Below are positions 19,764-25,159 of a stretch of 25,159 nt of DNA, piece by piece. This stretch comes from a virus. The position numbers and the translations under genes were made by a program. Under the pieces are notes generated by a model. The model was not told the DNA's origin. It saw only the letters and a program-made list of their open reading frames with translations, and made no database searches. The stretch covers positions 1 through 25,159 of IMG/VR virus record IMGVR_UViG_3300042691_024302. One strand, 5' to 3'. How positions within the stretch are numbered: the stretch's first letter is position 1; the number at the start of each line of letters is the position of its first letter.

Positions 19764-20864
19764 ATGAATATTTTAATTCCAATGGCTGGTCTTGGGTCTA
19801 GATTTTCTAACGCTGGAATATTAATACCAAAACCACTTATAAGAGTAAATGGTAAAACTTTAATAGAACATTCTATAGAATCTTTAGGAATAGAGGGTCG
19901 ATATATTTTTATTACAAGAAAATACGATACTATAGAACACAATAAAGAATTAAGTTTAATTTTAAAAAATATATCTCCTGATTGCGTAGAGATACAAATT
20001 GATTCTGTAACAAGTGGTGCTAGTGAAACTGCGTTATATGCAAAAGACTTAATTAATAATGATGAAGAGTTAATAATATCTAATTGTGATCAATTATTAT
20101 ACTGGGATCAAAATAATTTTATACAAAATGCAAAAAATATTGATGCTGACGGGTCAGTGTTATTATTTAAATCCAGGGATGCTAAAAATAGTTTTGCCGA
20201 AATTGATGAAGATTATATAGTAAATATTGTAGAAAAAAAGGCTATTAGCGATAATGCTTTGGTGGGAGTTCATTATTGGAAACACGGAAAAGATTTTGTT
20301 GAGTCTGCCTCAAAATTGTTAGATCAGTTTAGATCAAATGGATTGCCAGAATGCTATATTTCTGAAACTTATAATTTTTTAATTGAAAAAAATAAAAAAA
20401 TATCTCCATATTTTATTTCTAAAAATAGTTATATACCACTTGGAACTCCAGAGGATATATCTATTTTTATCGGCAAAATAAAAGAATTTTATACAGATAA
20501 ACCTAAAACTATATTCTGTGATATAGATGGCACAATTTTGAGACATTCTCATAAATTTAGTGATATTACTTTACATGATCCTGAACTTTTAGAAGGCGTA
20601 TTGTCAAAATTTAATGAATGGGATTCTAAAGGGTATAAAATAATTCTTACAACAGCAAGAAAAGAATCCGCAAGAACTATGACACAGATGCATCTCGCTT
20701 CTTTAGGTATATGTTGGGATTATTTAATAATGGGAATAACAAGTGGCCAAAGAGTTCTTATTAACGATAAACTAAGGAATGAAGATAAAGATCGTGCATT
20801 AGCAGTAAACTTAATAACAGATTCTGGATTTGATAAAGTTGAATGGGAAGATATGGGATTATGA
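19764..20864 (+). CDS. Fusion of sugar-nucleotidyltransferase and HAD phosphatase
   Basis: A 366-residue protein. Residues 1-240 are a nucleotidyltransferase: MAGLGSRF (7-14) and IPKPLIRVNGKTLIEH give the nucleotide loop and the PKP lysine (Lys23); SNCDQLLYW supplies the metal-site Asp. Residues 245-366 are a HAD phosphatase: FCDIDGTILR (Asp253 nucleophile, Asp255), ILTTARK (motif II Thr) and LINDK (motif IV-like Asp). Such fusions make activated sugars for surface polysaccharides, with the HAD part removing a phosphate from the sugar-phosphate precursor. It probably feeds the glycosyltransferases nearby. The stop overlaps the cupin start (ATGA). Confidence 0.8.
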   Translation: MNILIPMAGLGSRFSNAGILIPKPLIRVNGKTLIEHSIESLGIEGRYIFITRKYDTIEHNKELSLILKNISPDCVEIQIDSVTSGASETALYAKDLINNDEELIISNCDQLLYWDQNNFIQNAKNIDADGSVLLFKSRDAKNSFAEIDEDYIVNIVEKKAISDNALVGVHYWKHGKDFVESASKLLDQFRSNGLPECYISETYNFLIEKNKKISPYFISKNSYIPLGTPEDISIFIGKIKEFYTDKPKTIFCDIDGTILRHSHKFSDITLHDPELLEGVLSKFNEWDSKGYKIILTTARKESARTMTQMHLASLGICWDYLIMGITSGQRVLINDKLRNEDKDRALAVNLITDSGFDKVEWEDMGL

Positions 20865-21190
20865 TTATTAAAAAAATAGATGAAATGATCAAAGGATGGT
20901 TTGTCGGTAACTTCGAGCCAACTGCCTATAAAACTGATGTAGTTGAAGTAAGTTATAAGAAACATAAAAAAAATGAACAATACGAAATGCATTATCAAAC
21001 ACAAGTAACAGAGGTTAATTTATTGATTAGTGGAGAAATGATAATGCACGGTAAAAAAATAACTGCTGGAGATATTTTTATTATGTATCCATTTGAAATA
21101 TCAGATCAACAATTTCTAGAAGACTGCGAGGTAATTTGCGTAAAAATTCCTGGAATTGTTAATGATAAGATTGTTGTTGAAAAAATATGA
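20861..21190 (+). CDS. Small cupin-fold protein
   Basis: A 109-residue protein. EMHYQTQVTEVNLLISGEMIMHGKKITAGDIFIMYPFEI matches the cupin layout (G-rich turn, GDIFIMYP in motif 2), with EVICVKIPG as the last strands. Metal ligands are only partly kept (His in MHYQ; no clear second pair), so binding rather than catalysis is likely. Start 20861 gives an ATGA overlap with the previous gene and is preferred over an in-frame ATG at 20843. Possible roles are sugar binding or epimerisation in this sugar group; this is unproven. Confidence 0.55.
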   Translation: MIIKKIDEMIKGWFVGNFEPTAYKTDVVEVSYKKHKKNEQYEMHYQTQVTEVNLLISGEMIMHGKKITAGDIFIMYPFEISDQQFLEDCEVICVKIPGIVNDKIVVEKI

Positions 21191-21627
21191 TATTAATTTC
21201 ACATAGGGGAAATTTATTAGGTCCAAATTTAAACTTAGAAAATAGTCCAGAATATATAAGTGATGCAATAAAATCTGGTTATGATGTTGAGGTAGATTTT
21301 TGGGTGATTGATAATTTATTATATTTTGGACATGATGAGCCGCAATATAAAATTGAAAAATTTTTTATTGATTCTTATGTAAAAAATTTATGGCTACACT
21401 GTAAAAATATAAATGCATTAAATTATATACTTGATAAACCAAAATATTATCAAGGTTTTTGGCATGAAAATGATAAATATACACTTACAACAAATAATTA
21501 TATTTGGACATACCCGAACATGCCAACAACAAATAGAAATATTATAGTCCACTTAGGACCTTTAACAAATATTAAACTAGATTCAGTTGCTGGAGTTTGT
21601 AGTGATTACATTGGTTTGGTCAAATAA
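21187..21627 (+). CDS. GDPD/PI-PLC-fold protein (glycerophosphodiesterase-like, short)
   Basis: A 146-residue protein beginning MILISHRGNLLGPNLNLENSPEYI, then DVEVDFWVIDNLLYFGHDEP and LWLHCKN. This recalls the glycerophosphodiester phosphodiesterase opening (HRG, ExD, GHD) of a TIM barrel. Total length is about half of a normal enzyme, so later strands are lacking and the protein may bind rather than cleave, or form dimers. The pattern is known from sugar-related gene groups of phages and bacteria. It is joined to the cupin by an ATGA overlap. Confidence 0.6.
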   Translation: MILISHRGNLLGPNLNLENSPEYISDAIKSGYDVEVDFWVIDNLLYFGHDEPQYKIEKFFIDSYVKNLWLHCKNINALNYILDKPKYYQGFWHENDKYTLTTNNYIWTYPNMPTTNRNIIVHLGPLTNIKLDSVAGVCSDYIGLVK

Positions 21628-21634
21628 TTAAATG

Positions 21635-21640
21635 TATACA
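21635..21640 (+). promoter_or_regulatory. -10-like box (TATACA), possibly for a leaderless gene
   Basis: TATACA ends 6 nt before the ATG at 21647, the same spacing seen at 101-113 and 1935-1947. No Shine-Dalgarno is visible for this gene. No good -35 is seen (TTGGTT at 21611-21616 with an 18-nt spacer is weak). Confidence 0.35.
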
Positions 21641-21646
21641 GATAAT

Positions 21647-21871
21647 ATGCGTAAGGCTTTTAGATCTTTAGATTATCTTTCACCTAAAGGATTTAGTTTA
21701 GAACTAATAGATAATGATAGTTTTATAACAGTTCGTGCTTCAGAAAAATCTTTTATGTCACTACTTGACGAAGATAAGCGTCGTGCTGTAGAATATATGA
21801 TAAGGGTTAAAAAAGCCCTAGAGGATAATGGGGCCATTGTCCTTCTTGTTCGTGAAGGCGGTAAAAAATAA
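21647..21871 (+). CDS. Small protein of unknown function, possibly leaderless
   Basis: A 74-residue soluble protein starting MRKAFRSLDYLSPKGFSLELI, with a helical EDKRRAVEYMIRVKKALEDNGAIVLLVREGGKK end. Start 21647 is preferred because the conserved-looking sequence begins there and a -10-like box is 6 nt upstream; a further in-frame ATG at 21632 would add five residues. It overlaps the next gene by one base. A similar protein may exist in other actinophages, but I know of no role. Confidence 0.6.
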   Translation: MRKAFRSLDYLSPKGFSLELIDNDSFITVRASEKSFMSLLDEDKRRAVEYMIRVKKALEDNGAIVLLVREGGKK

Positions 21872-22371
21872 TGCAAACATTTCTACCACAGTCAGATTAT
21901 TACTTGTCTGCCCGTACATTAGATAATAAAAGACTAAACAAACAAATCTTAGAAGGCTATCAAATATTAAATGTTTTGTCTGGTAAATCTAAGACTGGTG
22001 GCTGGCGTAATCACCCTGCAGTATTAATGTGGAAAGGCTATGAGCATGGCCTATGGCGTTATATTCAAGCAATGATTCATGAGGCTAAATATCGTGGTAT
22101 TAAGACACAAAATAATGAAGCAAATCTTAATAAACTTAAAGATTTATGCTGGGAAGACTGGGGATACGACATTCCAGAATATTTTAAAGACGAAAAAAAG
22201 TTAGTAAGAATTGTAACTACTCATCGTGCTAATCTATTTAAAAAAGATCCTATATATTATGCTCCATTCCAATATGCCATAACTAGTTTAAACAATGTTC
22301 CCTGCTGTCCTGATCGCAAAGAGCCATGTAAATATTACTGGCCAACACATGAAGGAAAAATTTATGTATAA
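21871..22371 (+). CDS. Pyr_excise/MSMEG_6728-family protein (pyrimidine-dimer-glycosylase-like fold)
   Basis: A 166-residue protein starting MQTFLPQSDYYLSARTLDNKRLNKQILEGYQIL, followed by GWRNHPAVLMWKGYEHGLWRYIQAMI. This is the pattern of PF03013, which includes T4 endonuclease V (DenV) and actinobacterial MSMEG_6728. DenV cuts at pyrimidine dimers using its N-terminal Thr; here Gln2-Thr3 follow Met, so the same N-terminal chemistry is not assured. The CCPDRKEPCKYYWP end adds three cysteines. A DNA-repair role is likely but not proven. It overlaps the following oxygenase by 8 nt. Confidence 0.75.
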   Translation: MQTFLPQSDYYLSARTLDNKRLNKQILEGYQILNVLSGKSKTGGWRNHPAVLMWKGYEHGLWRYIQAMIHEAKYRGIKTQNNEANLNKLKDLCWEDWGYDIPEYFKDEKKLVRIVTTHRANLFKKDPIYYAPFQYAITSLNNVPCCPDRKEPCKYYWPTHEGKIYV

Positions 22372-22930
22372 CTCATCGCAAATAGATAAAATAGGACATT
22401 CTTTAGATAATATCATAGAAATACAAGATGTAATAAATAAAAAAGAACATGAAAAACTTTTATCTGATTGTAAAAATTTAAAATTTACTGGAGGAAGCAA
22501 TGATCCAGATAATTTTTGGTTTAATAGAATTGCAGATAATAGTGAAATTGATGAAGAAACAACAGAAATTTTAAAAAAAATTTTTTTAATTGCTAAAAAA
22601 TCAATAGAATCAAAATATGACATTAAAATTGTAAATAAAAAAAATTCATATAATATTACAGTATGGAGACCTGCAATGTCAATGCATGCACATTACGATG
22701 ATGCAGACTATAAAGATTATAATTTTGCGGCATTATTTTATATAAATGATAATTATCATGGAGGAGAGATAAATTTTATTAATTTAAATAAAATTATTAA
22801 ACCTAAAGCAAATTCTCTTTTAATATTTCCTGGGCATGAAACATATACTCATGAAGTAAAAACAATAATAAATGGGCACAGGTATACATCAAGTCTTTGG
22901 TTTTCATTTAGTCAGGAAAATAATGATTGA
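22364..22930 (+). CDS. Prolyl-4-hydroxylase-like 2OG-Fe(II) oxygenase (4 of 5)
   Basis: A 188-residue protein: MHAHYDDAD (His110, Asp112), ALFYINDNYHGGEINF, YTHEVKTI (His163), HRYTSSLWF (Arg173). Active-site residues are complete. Start 22364 is chosen because AAGGA stands about 7 nt upstream; an in-frame ATG at 22343 would add seven residues inside the previous gene. It is coupled to the repair-like gene before it and to the membrane protein after it. Confidence 0.85.
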   Translation: MYNSSQIDKIGHSLDNIIEIQDVINKKEHEKLLSDCKNLKFTGGSNDPDNFWFNRIADNSEIDEETTEILKKIFLIAKKSIESKYDIKIVNKKNSYNITVWRPAMSMHAHYDDADYKDYNFAALFYINDNYHGGEINFINLNKIIKPKANSLLIFPGHETYTHEVKTIINGHRYTSSLWFSFSQENND

Positions 22931-23327
22931 GTTAATAACTTTTATTGGAGTAGTTTCTATAATTTTAGGAGCAATTATACAAAACATAAGACTAAAAAAT
23001 AATAATGTTCAATTAATGTATATGTTAACTCAAACTTATATAGATAATAATGAAATAAAAAACAAATTAACTAAAGAAAGTGATACAGAAAAAGATCATT
23101 TGATAAAATTTTTATCAGAAAGCAGAGAGATATCTTATAAATATATAGAAGAAATTCAGAATAAAATTAAATATTTTATAGATGATTTAGAAAATGAAAT
23201 AAATTTTTTTGATCAGTATGGCTCCTTGTTTCAAGAACATCCTAATTATGAAACATTAATTAAACTTTCTAAACATTATAAAATTTTTAAAGATGAAATT
23301 CCAAAGGATGATGAGTATGGACGCTAG
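22923..23327 (+). CDS. Membrane-anchored coiled-coil protein of unknown function
   Basis: A 134-residue protein with one N-terminal membrane helix (LITFIGVVSIILGAIIQNI, about 4-22). A long charged helical part follows (about 45-105, rich in Glu, Lys and Ile in heptad-like spacing) and probably forms a coiled coil. Start 22923 overlaps the oxygenase stop by 8 nt and places the helix at the very start. The shape suits a spanin-like or scaffold protein, but no family is recognised. Confidence 0.6.
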   Translation: MIELITFIGVVSIILGAIIQNIRLKNNNVQLMYMLTQTYIDNNEIKNKLTKESDTEKDHLIKFLSESREISYKYIEEIQNKIKYFIDDLENEINFFDQYGSLFQEHPNYETLIKLSKHYKIFKDEIPKDDEYGR

Positions 23328-23505
23328 AGGAATTCCAACCTGTACTTGTCCTAACTGTGGATCTGTATATTTTACTGCTACTGTTCAATTTGATCCAACA
23401 GATTATGAAATAGGACTATATTTTTTAGATGGCAGTTGCAAGGAATGTGGAACATTGGTAACATTACCTACTCCACTAGACAAAATAAAGGAGAATGAGT
23501 TATGA
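23317..23505 (+). CDS. Small zinc-ribbon protein
   Basis: A 62-residue protein with TCTCPNCGSVYF and GSCKECGTLVTL, two CxxC pairs (11/14 and 41/44) that can hold one zinc. Start 23317 is chosen from several nearby ATGs because AAAGGA lies about 7 nt upstream and the protein then begins just before the first pair. The stop overlaps the next ATG (ATGA). It may bind nucleic acid or protein. Confidence 0.65.
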   Translation: MDARGIPTCTCPNCGSVYFTATVQFDPTDYEIGLYFLDGSCKECGTLVTLPTPLDKIKENEL

Positions 23506-23660
23506 AAGAGATAATATTTTCAGTATTAACAGGATTTGGCTGCGGGATAATATTTGCAGCGTTTAAACTTCCAGTTCCAGCCCCACCAGTATTTGCTGGA
23601 GTTGCTGGTATAATTGGATTGTGGCTAGGTTACGATGCCATAACTAGATTCATATCCTAG
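23502..23660 (+). CDS. XapX-domain small membrane protein
   Basis: A 52-residue protein with two hydrophobic segments around a central KLPVPAPPVFAGVAGIIGLWLGY, the XapX-domain pattern. It starts with an ATGA overlap on the zinc-ribbon gene and ends TAG 23658-23660. Members are small membrane proteins of unknown function in bacteria. Next to a second membrane protein it may be part of a late lysis or envelope function. Confidence 0.7.
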   Translation: MKEIIFSVLTGFGCGIIFAAFKLPVPAPPVFAGVAGIIGLWLGYDAITRFIS

Positions 23661-23671
23661 GAGGAATAAAA

Positions 23672-23980
23672 ATGAAACTTAGTGAACAAAACAAAGCAAT
23701 GCTTGCATCATATGGACGATCTGTTTTAGGTGCTGCGCTTGCTCTATATATGTCTGGGGTAACAGATCCTAAGACACTTGCCTACTCATTGTTGGCTGCA
23801 ATTGCACCAGTTGCGTTAAGAGCACTAAATCCTAATGACACTGCATTTGGCAGAATGCCAGCAGTCTCTGCATTACAAGATGCCCTTGCAAGTCTTTCGG
23901 TAAAGGCTCCTGCAAAGAAGAAAAAGGCTCCTGCAAAGAAGAAAACTGGCGGTGGCGGAAAGCCACAACAAATGCTTTAA
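23672..23980 (+). CDS. Small membrane protein with Lys/Ala-rich tail; holin-like
   Basis: A 102-residue protein. The hydrophobic stretch SVLGAALALYMSG and a second, ALAYSLLAAIAPVALRAL region, give two membrane helices. The C-terminal 30 residues are basic, with two copies of KAPAKKK and a Gly-rich end. Small size, two helices and a charged tail resemble class II holins, but the gene stands apart from the endolysin. A strong GGAGGAAT Shine-Dalgarno precedes it, and a terminator follows 16 nt after the stop. The sequence is G+C-richer than upstream genes. Confidence 0.6.
   Translation: MKLSEQNKAMLASYGRSVLGAALALYMSGVTDPKTLAYSLLAAIAPVALRALNPNDTAFGRMPAVSALQDALASLSVKAPAKKKKAPAKKKTGGGGKPQQML
23902..23943 (+). 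repeat. Tandem 21-bp direct repeat encoding KAPAKKK twice
   Basis: AAAGGCTCCTGCAAAGAAG followed by AA repeats exactly after 21 bp (23902-23922 and 23923-23943), within the basic tail of the holin-like gene. It is a recent in-frame duplication of a Lys/Ala/Pro-rich segment. Confidence 0.85.
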
Positions 23981-23996
23981 CTGGCATTAAGAATTT

Positions 23997-24023
23997 GGGG
24001 GCCTTTCGGCCCCCTTATTTTTT
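23997..24023 (+). terminator. Strong rho-independent terminator between convergent genes
   Basis: GGGGGCC (23997-24003), loop TTTC, GGCCCCC (24008-24014), then TTATTTTTT. The seven-pair G/C stem followed by a T run is a classic terminator. It ends the long + strand transcript. On the - strand the same stem has no good T run after it, so it mostly acts rightward, but it may also slow transcripts of the convergent oxygenase. Confidence 0.9.
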
Positions 24024-24723
24024 ATCCTTCTAACTCTCTAATATATTTTAAGTTTGCTTTATATGGATATGGAATCTTAGAAAGTCGCTCTTTTCTTTCT
24101 TCTTCTGTTATGTTGCAGAAAAATGCAACTATTGTATATCTAGGATTACCAGAACCTATATCGTGTATCTTGTGTTCATAAATATAAGAAGATGGGAAAA
24201 TAAATAATTGATTTGCTTTTGGTTTTAATTTTACACCAAAATGTATAAACTCTAACTCTCCGCCTTCATAATCGTCATTAGGATAATATACAATAGACAC
24301 GGTTCTTGGAGTTCCAAAAGAATCATCTGGGTGCATTCCAAAATAGTCTCCTTCTTTATACTTGCTTATTCTCCAATATTCCCTACTTTTTGGATCAAGA
24401 TCATAGTGCCATAGATAGGAATCTATAACGTCTTCTAAGGCATTGCAAATTTCATTATCTTTTTCTTCTAAGGTTTTAGTTACCCATGTACTTACGCCTC
24501 TTTTTCCTACTGCGGGATCAATTTCGTTTCCATCTGCATCATACAGGTAATCTTCTCTAACAAAACTACCTTCATCATCTAACTTTTTAACAAAATTAAA
24601 ACCGTTATCCCAAACATTTTCATAAACGTGAATGCCAGGCGCAGGGGCAAAATATTTATAAGATTGACCCTTTCTACTTGTTGTTACACTAGATTTTCTA
24701 TCTTCTAGTTTATTGTTATCCAT
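24022..24723 (-). CDS. Prolyl-4-hydroxylase-like 2OG-Fe(II) oxygenase (5 of 5), on the - strand
   Basis: A 233-residue protein: FGMHPDDS (His131, Asp133), VSIVYYPNDDYEGGELEF, YEHKIHDI (His184), PRYTIVAFF (Arg195). All active-site residues are present. About 110 N-terminal residues (with YFAPAPGIHVYENVW and a Lys/Glu-rich part) precede the core. Start 24723 is chosen because AAGGAG stands 5 nt before it; an in-frame ATG at 24747 lies upstream of that ribosome site. It is the only - strand gene seen, diverges from Hsp20 and converges on the terminator, so it is controlled separately, perhaps early or in response to stress. Confidence 0.85.
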   Translation of the reverse strand: MDNNKLEDRKSSVTTSRKGQSYKYFAPAPGIHVYENVWDNGFNFVKKLDDEGSFVREDYLYDADGNEIDPAVGKRGVSTWVTKTLEEKDNEICNALEDVIDSYLWHYDLDPKSREYWRISKYKEGDYFGMHPDDSFGTPRTVSIVYYPNDDYEGGELEFIHFGVKLKPKANQLFIFPSSYIYEHKIHDIGSGNPRYTIVAFFCNITEEERKERLSKIPYPYKANLKYIRELEG

Positions 24724-24739
24724 ATTTTCTCCTTCGGAC

Positions 24740-24768
24740 TTTACCATTATACCATGTTATGCTATAAT
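24740..24768 (+). promoter_or_regulatory. Promoter for Hsp20: TTTACC-17-TATAAT with TGC extension
   Basis: TTTACC (24740-24745), 17 nt, TATAAT (24763-24768), with TGC (24760-24762) directly before the -10. Transcription should begin at about 24775, at the base of a hairpin in the leader. It overlaps the divergent oxygenase promoter. Confidence 0.65.
24746..24754 (-). promoter_or_regulatory. Extended -10 promoter (TGG-TATAAT) for the - strand oxygenase
   Basis: Read on the - strand, TGG (24754-24752) precedes TATAAT (24751-24746); the oxygenase start is at 24723 with its ribosome site between. It stands close to the divergent Hsp20 promoter, so the two -10 regions (9 nt apart) would compete for polymerase. 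Confidence 0.65.
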
Positions 24769-24774
24769 ATATAT

Positions 24775-24796
24775 GTACCTGCCCAAGGGGGGGTAC
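24775..24796 (+). promoter_or_regulatory. Hairpin at the 5' end of the Hsp20 leader
   Basis: GTACC (24775-24779) can pair with GGTAC (24792-24796), with weaker inner pairs between CC (24782-24783) and GG (24788-24789) around a C/A/G loop. It starts about where the mRNA should begin and lies about 20 nt before the AAGGAGG ribosome site (24817-24823). It might stabilise the mRNA or form part of a heat-sensing leader. It does not itself cover the ribosome site, so a simple thermometer is not shown. Confidence 0.4.
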
Positions 24797-24826
24797 TTAA
24801 AATGACTCGCTTAACAAGGAGGAAAA

Positions 24827-25159
24827 ATGGTAAGTACATGGTCATTGGATCTTTTTAAAGATCCTTTTTTTATTGGTTTCAACAGAGAGTTGGACCGCTT
24901 CTACAACATCCATCGTGAGGCAACTCGTCAATCCTATCCACCATATGATGTGGTAAAGATAGATGAGGACACTTACAAGTTATCTTTGGCCATTGCTGGT
25001 TTCAGCAAGGACGAAGTTGAGGTTTCTGTGGATAATGGAAGTCTAATCGTCAAGGGTGAGAAAACCGAAGAGGGTACAGAGAATGTACTTCATAAGGGTA
25101 TCGCAACTCGCAAATTCACACGCACCTTTGCTCTTGGAGAGTATATGGAGGTTGATCGT
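24827..25159 (+). CDS. Hsp20/alpha-crystallin small heat-shock protein (3' end beyond window)
   Basis: The visible 111 residues begin MVSTWSLDLFKDPFFIGFNRELDRFYNIHR in one block, then SYPPYDVVKIDEDTYKLSLAIAGFSKDEVEVSVDNGSLIVKG in another, the classic start of the alpha-crystallin domain, with KFTRTFALGEYMEV near the edge. Small heat-shock proteins hold unfolded proteins; copies are common in large tailed phages and may aid folding of virion proteins. A strong AAGGAGG stands 4 nt before the ATG. The DNA is visibly richer in G+C than the central island, suggesting a different history. The C-terminal IxI motif lies outside the window. Confidence 0.9.
   Translation, partial: MVSTWSLDLFKDPFFIGFNRELDRFYNIHREATRQSYPPYDVVKIDEDTYKLSLAIAGFSKDEVEVSVDNGSLIVKGEKTEEGTENVLHKGIATRKFTRTFALGEYMEVDR

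Noticed and set aside
23502-23980. XapX and holin-like genes as the true lysis pair
   Set aside because: No endolysin is next to them. The holin candidate beside the CHAP endolysin (291-701) is the better choice, though both may contribute.
24802-24858. A short + strand frame (starting MTRLTRRKNGKY) running over the Hsp20 start
   Set aside because: It has no ribosome site of its own and its DNA includes the Hsp20 ribosome site. A leader peptide is possible but nothing visible supports it.
1-25159. CRISPR arrays, insertion sequences, integrase and attachment sites
   Set aside because: No regularly spaced repeats, transposase motifs or terminal inverted repeats were seen, and no tRNA end is duplicated at the island edges as an attachment-site repeat would be.

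Overview
This window looks like part of the genome of a tailed phage (or closely related element) of an actinobacterium, probably one of the AT-rich, uncultured aquatic kind. The host clue is direct. The window encodes a WhiB-family Fe-S regulator (18404-18697; Cys12, Cys38, Cys41, Cys47 and a GVWGG motif), a family essentially confined to Actinobacteria and their phages. It also has a small zinc protein with the actinobacterial DRCDRCGAQAYV signature (15074-15334). Phage character is shown by a lysis-like cassette, seven tRNA genes in small groups, tightly overlapping short genes almost all on the + strand, and many small genes of unknown function. No terminase, portal, capsid, tail or replication gene is present, so this is an accessory, late-flanking part of a larger genome. 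Most of the window is very AT-rich; the Hsp20 gene at the right edge is visibly richer in G+C.

Layout. 1-1340: end of a membrane protein, a lipoprotein, a two-helix membrane protein (holin candidate) and a CHAP endolysin. 1398-3729: an HslV/proteasome-like Ntn-hydrolase, a small acidic protein, and a secreted M6-like metallopeptidase with a host-like N-terminal segment and a Pro-Thr linker. 3726-7023: tRNA genes for Met, Leu, Arg, Asn, Asp, Glu and Thr, interrupted by a kinase-nucleotidyltransferase fusion, a DUF2061 membrane protein and a flavin-dependent halogenase. 7036-14566: a tightly packed run holding three related DUF6065-like proteins, two GT-A-type glycosyltransferases, two prolyl-4-hydroxylase-like 2OG-Fe(II) oxygenases, an SGNH hydrolase, a 25-residue basic peptide and a NodU/TobZ-type carbamoyltransferase. 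14556-18697: a second DUF2061, small zinc-ribbon proteins, a decayed copy of the kinase-nucleotidyltransferase, a staphylococcal-type nuclease, a third 2OG oxygenase, small phage proteins and WhiB. 18697-21627: a GT61-type glycosyltransferase, a nucleotidyltransferase-HAD fusion, a cupin and a GDPD-like protein. 21647-23980: a Pyr_excise-type protein, a fourth 2OG oxygenase and small membrane or zinc proteins, ending at a strong terminator. A fifth 2OG oxygenase (24022-24723) is on the - strand, divergent from Hsp20 at the right edge.

How the genes may work together. The 5144-14566 island combines halogenation, hydroxylation, glycosylation, carbamoylation and esterase/acyl-transfer chemistry with three copies of an uncharacterised family, so it looks like a phage-borne tailoring pathway. 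The target (a virion protein, a peptide, a cell-surface glycan, a small molecule or DNA) cannot be read from the sequence. The pairing of P4H-like oxygenases with a PF11397/GT60-like transferase recalls the eukaryotic Skp1 hydroxyproline glycosylation pathway and is the most specific hypothesis offered here. The island is flanked by duplicated kinase-nucleotidyltransferase and DUF2061 genes.

Regulation. A recurrent extended -10 motif (TGn followed by TATAAT, TATACT or TACAAT) precedes most transcription units. Three genes have their ATG exactly 6 nt after a -10-like hexamer, which fits leaderless transcription as is common in Actinobacteria. No stretch longer than 300 bases lacks a gene. All assignments come from reading motifs by eye; no database search was run.
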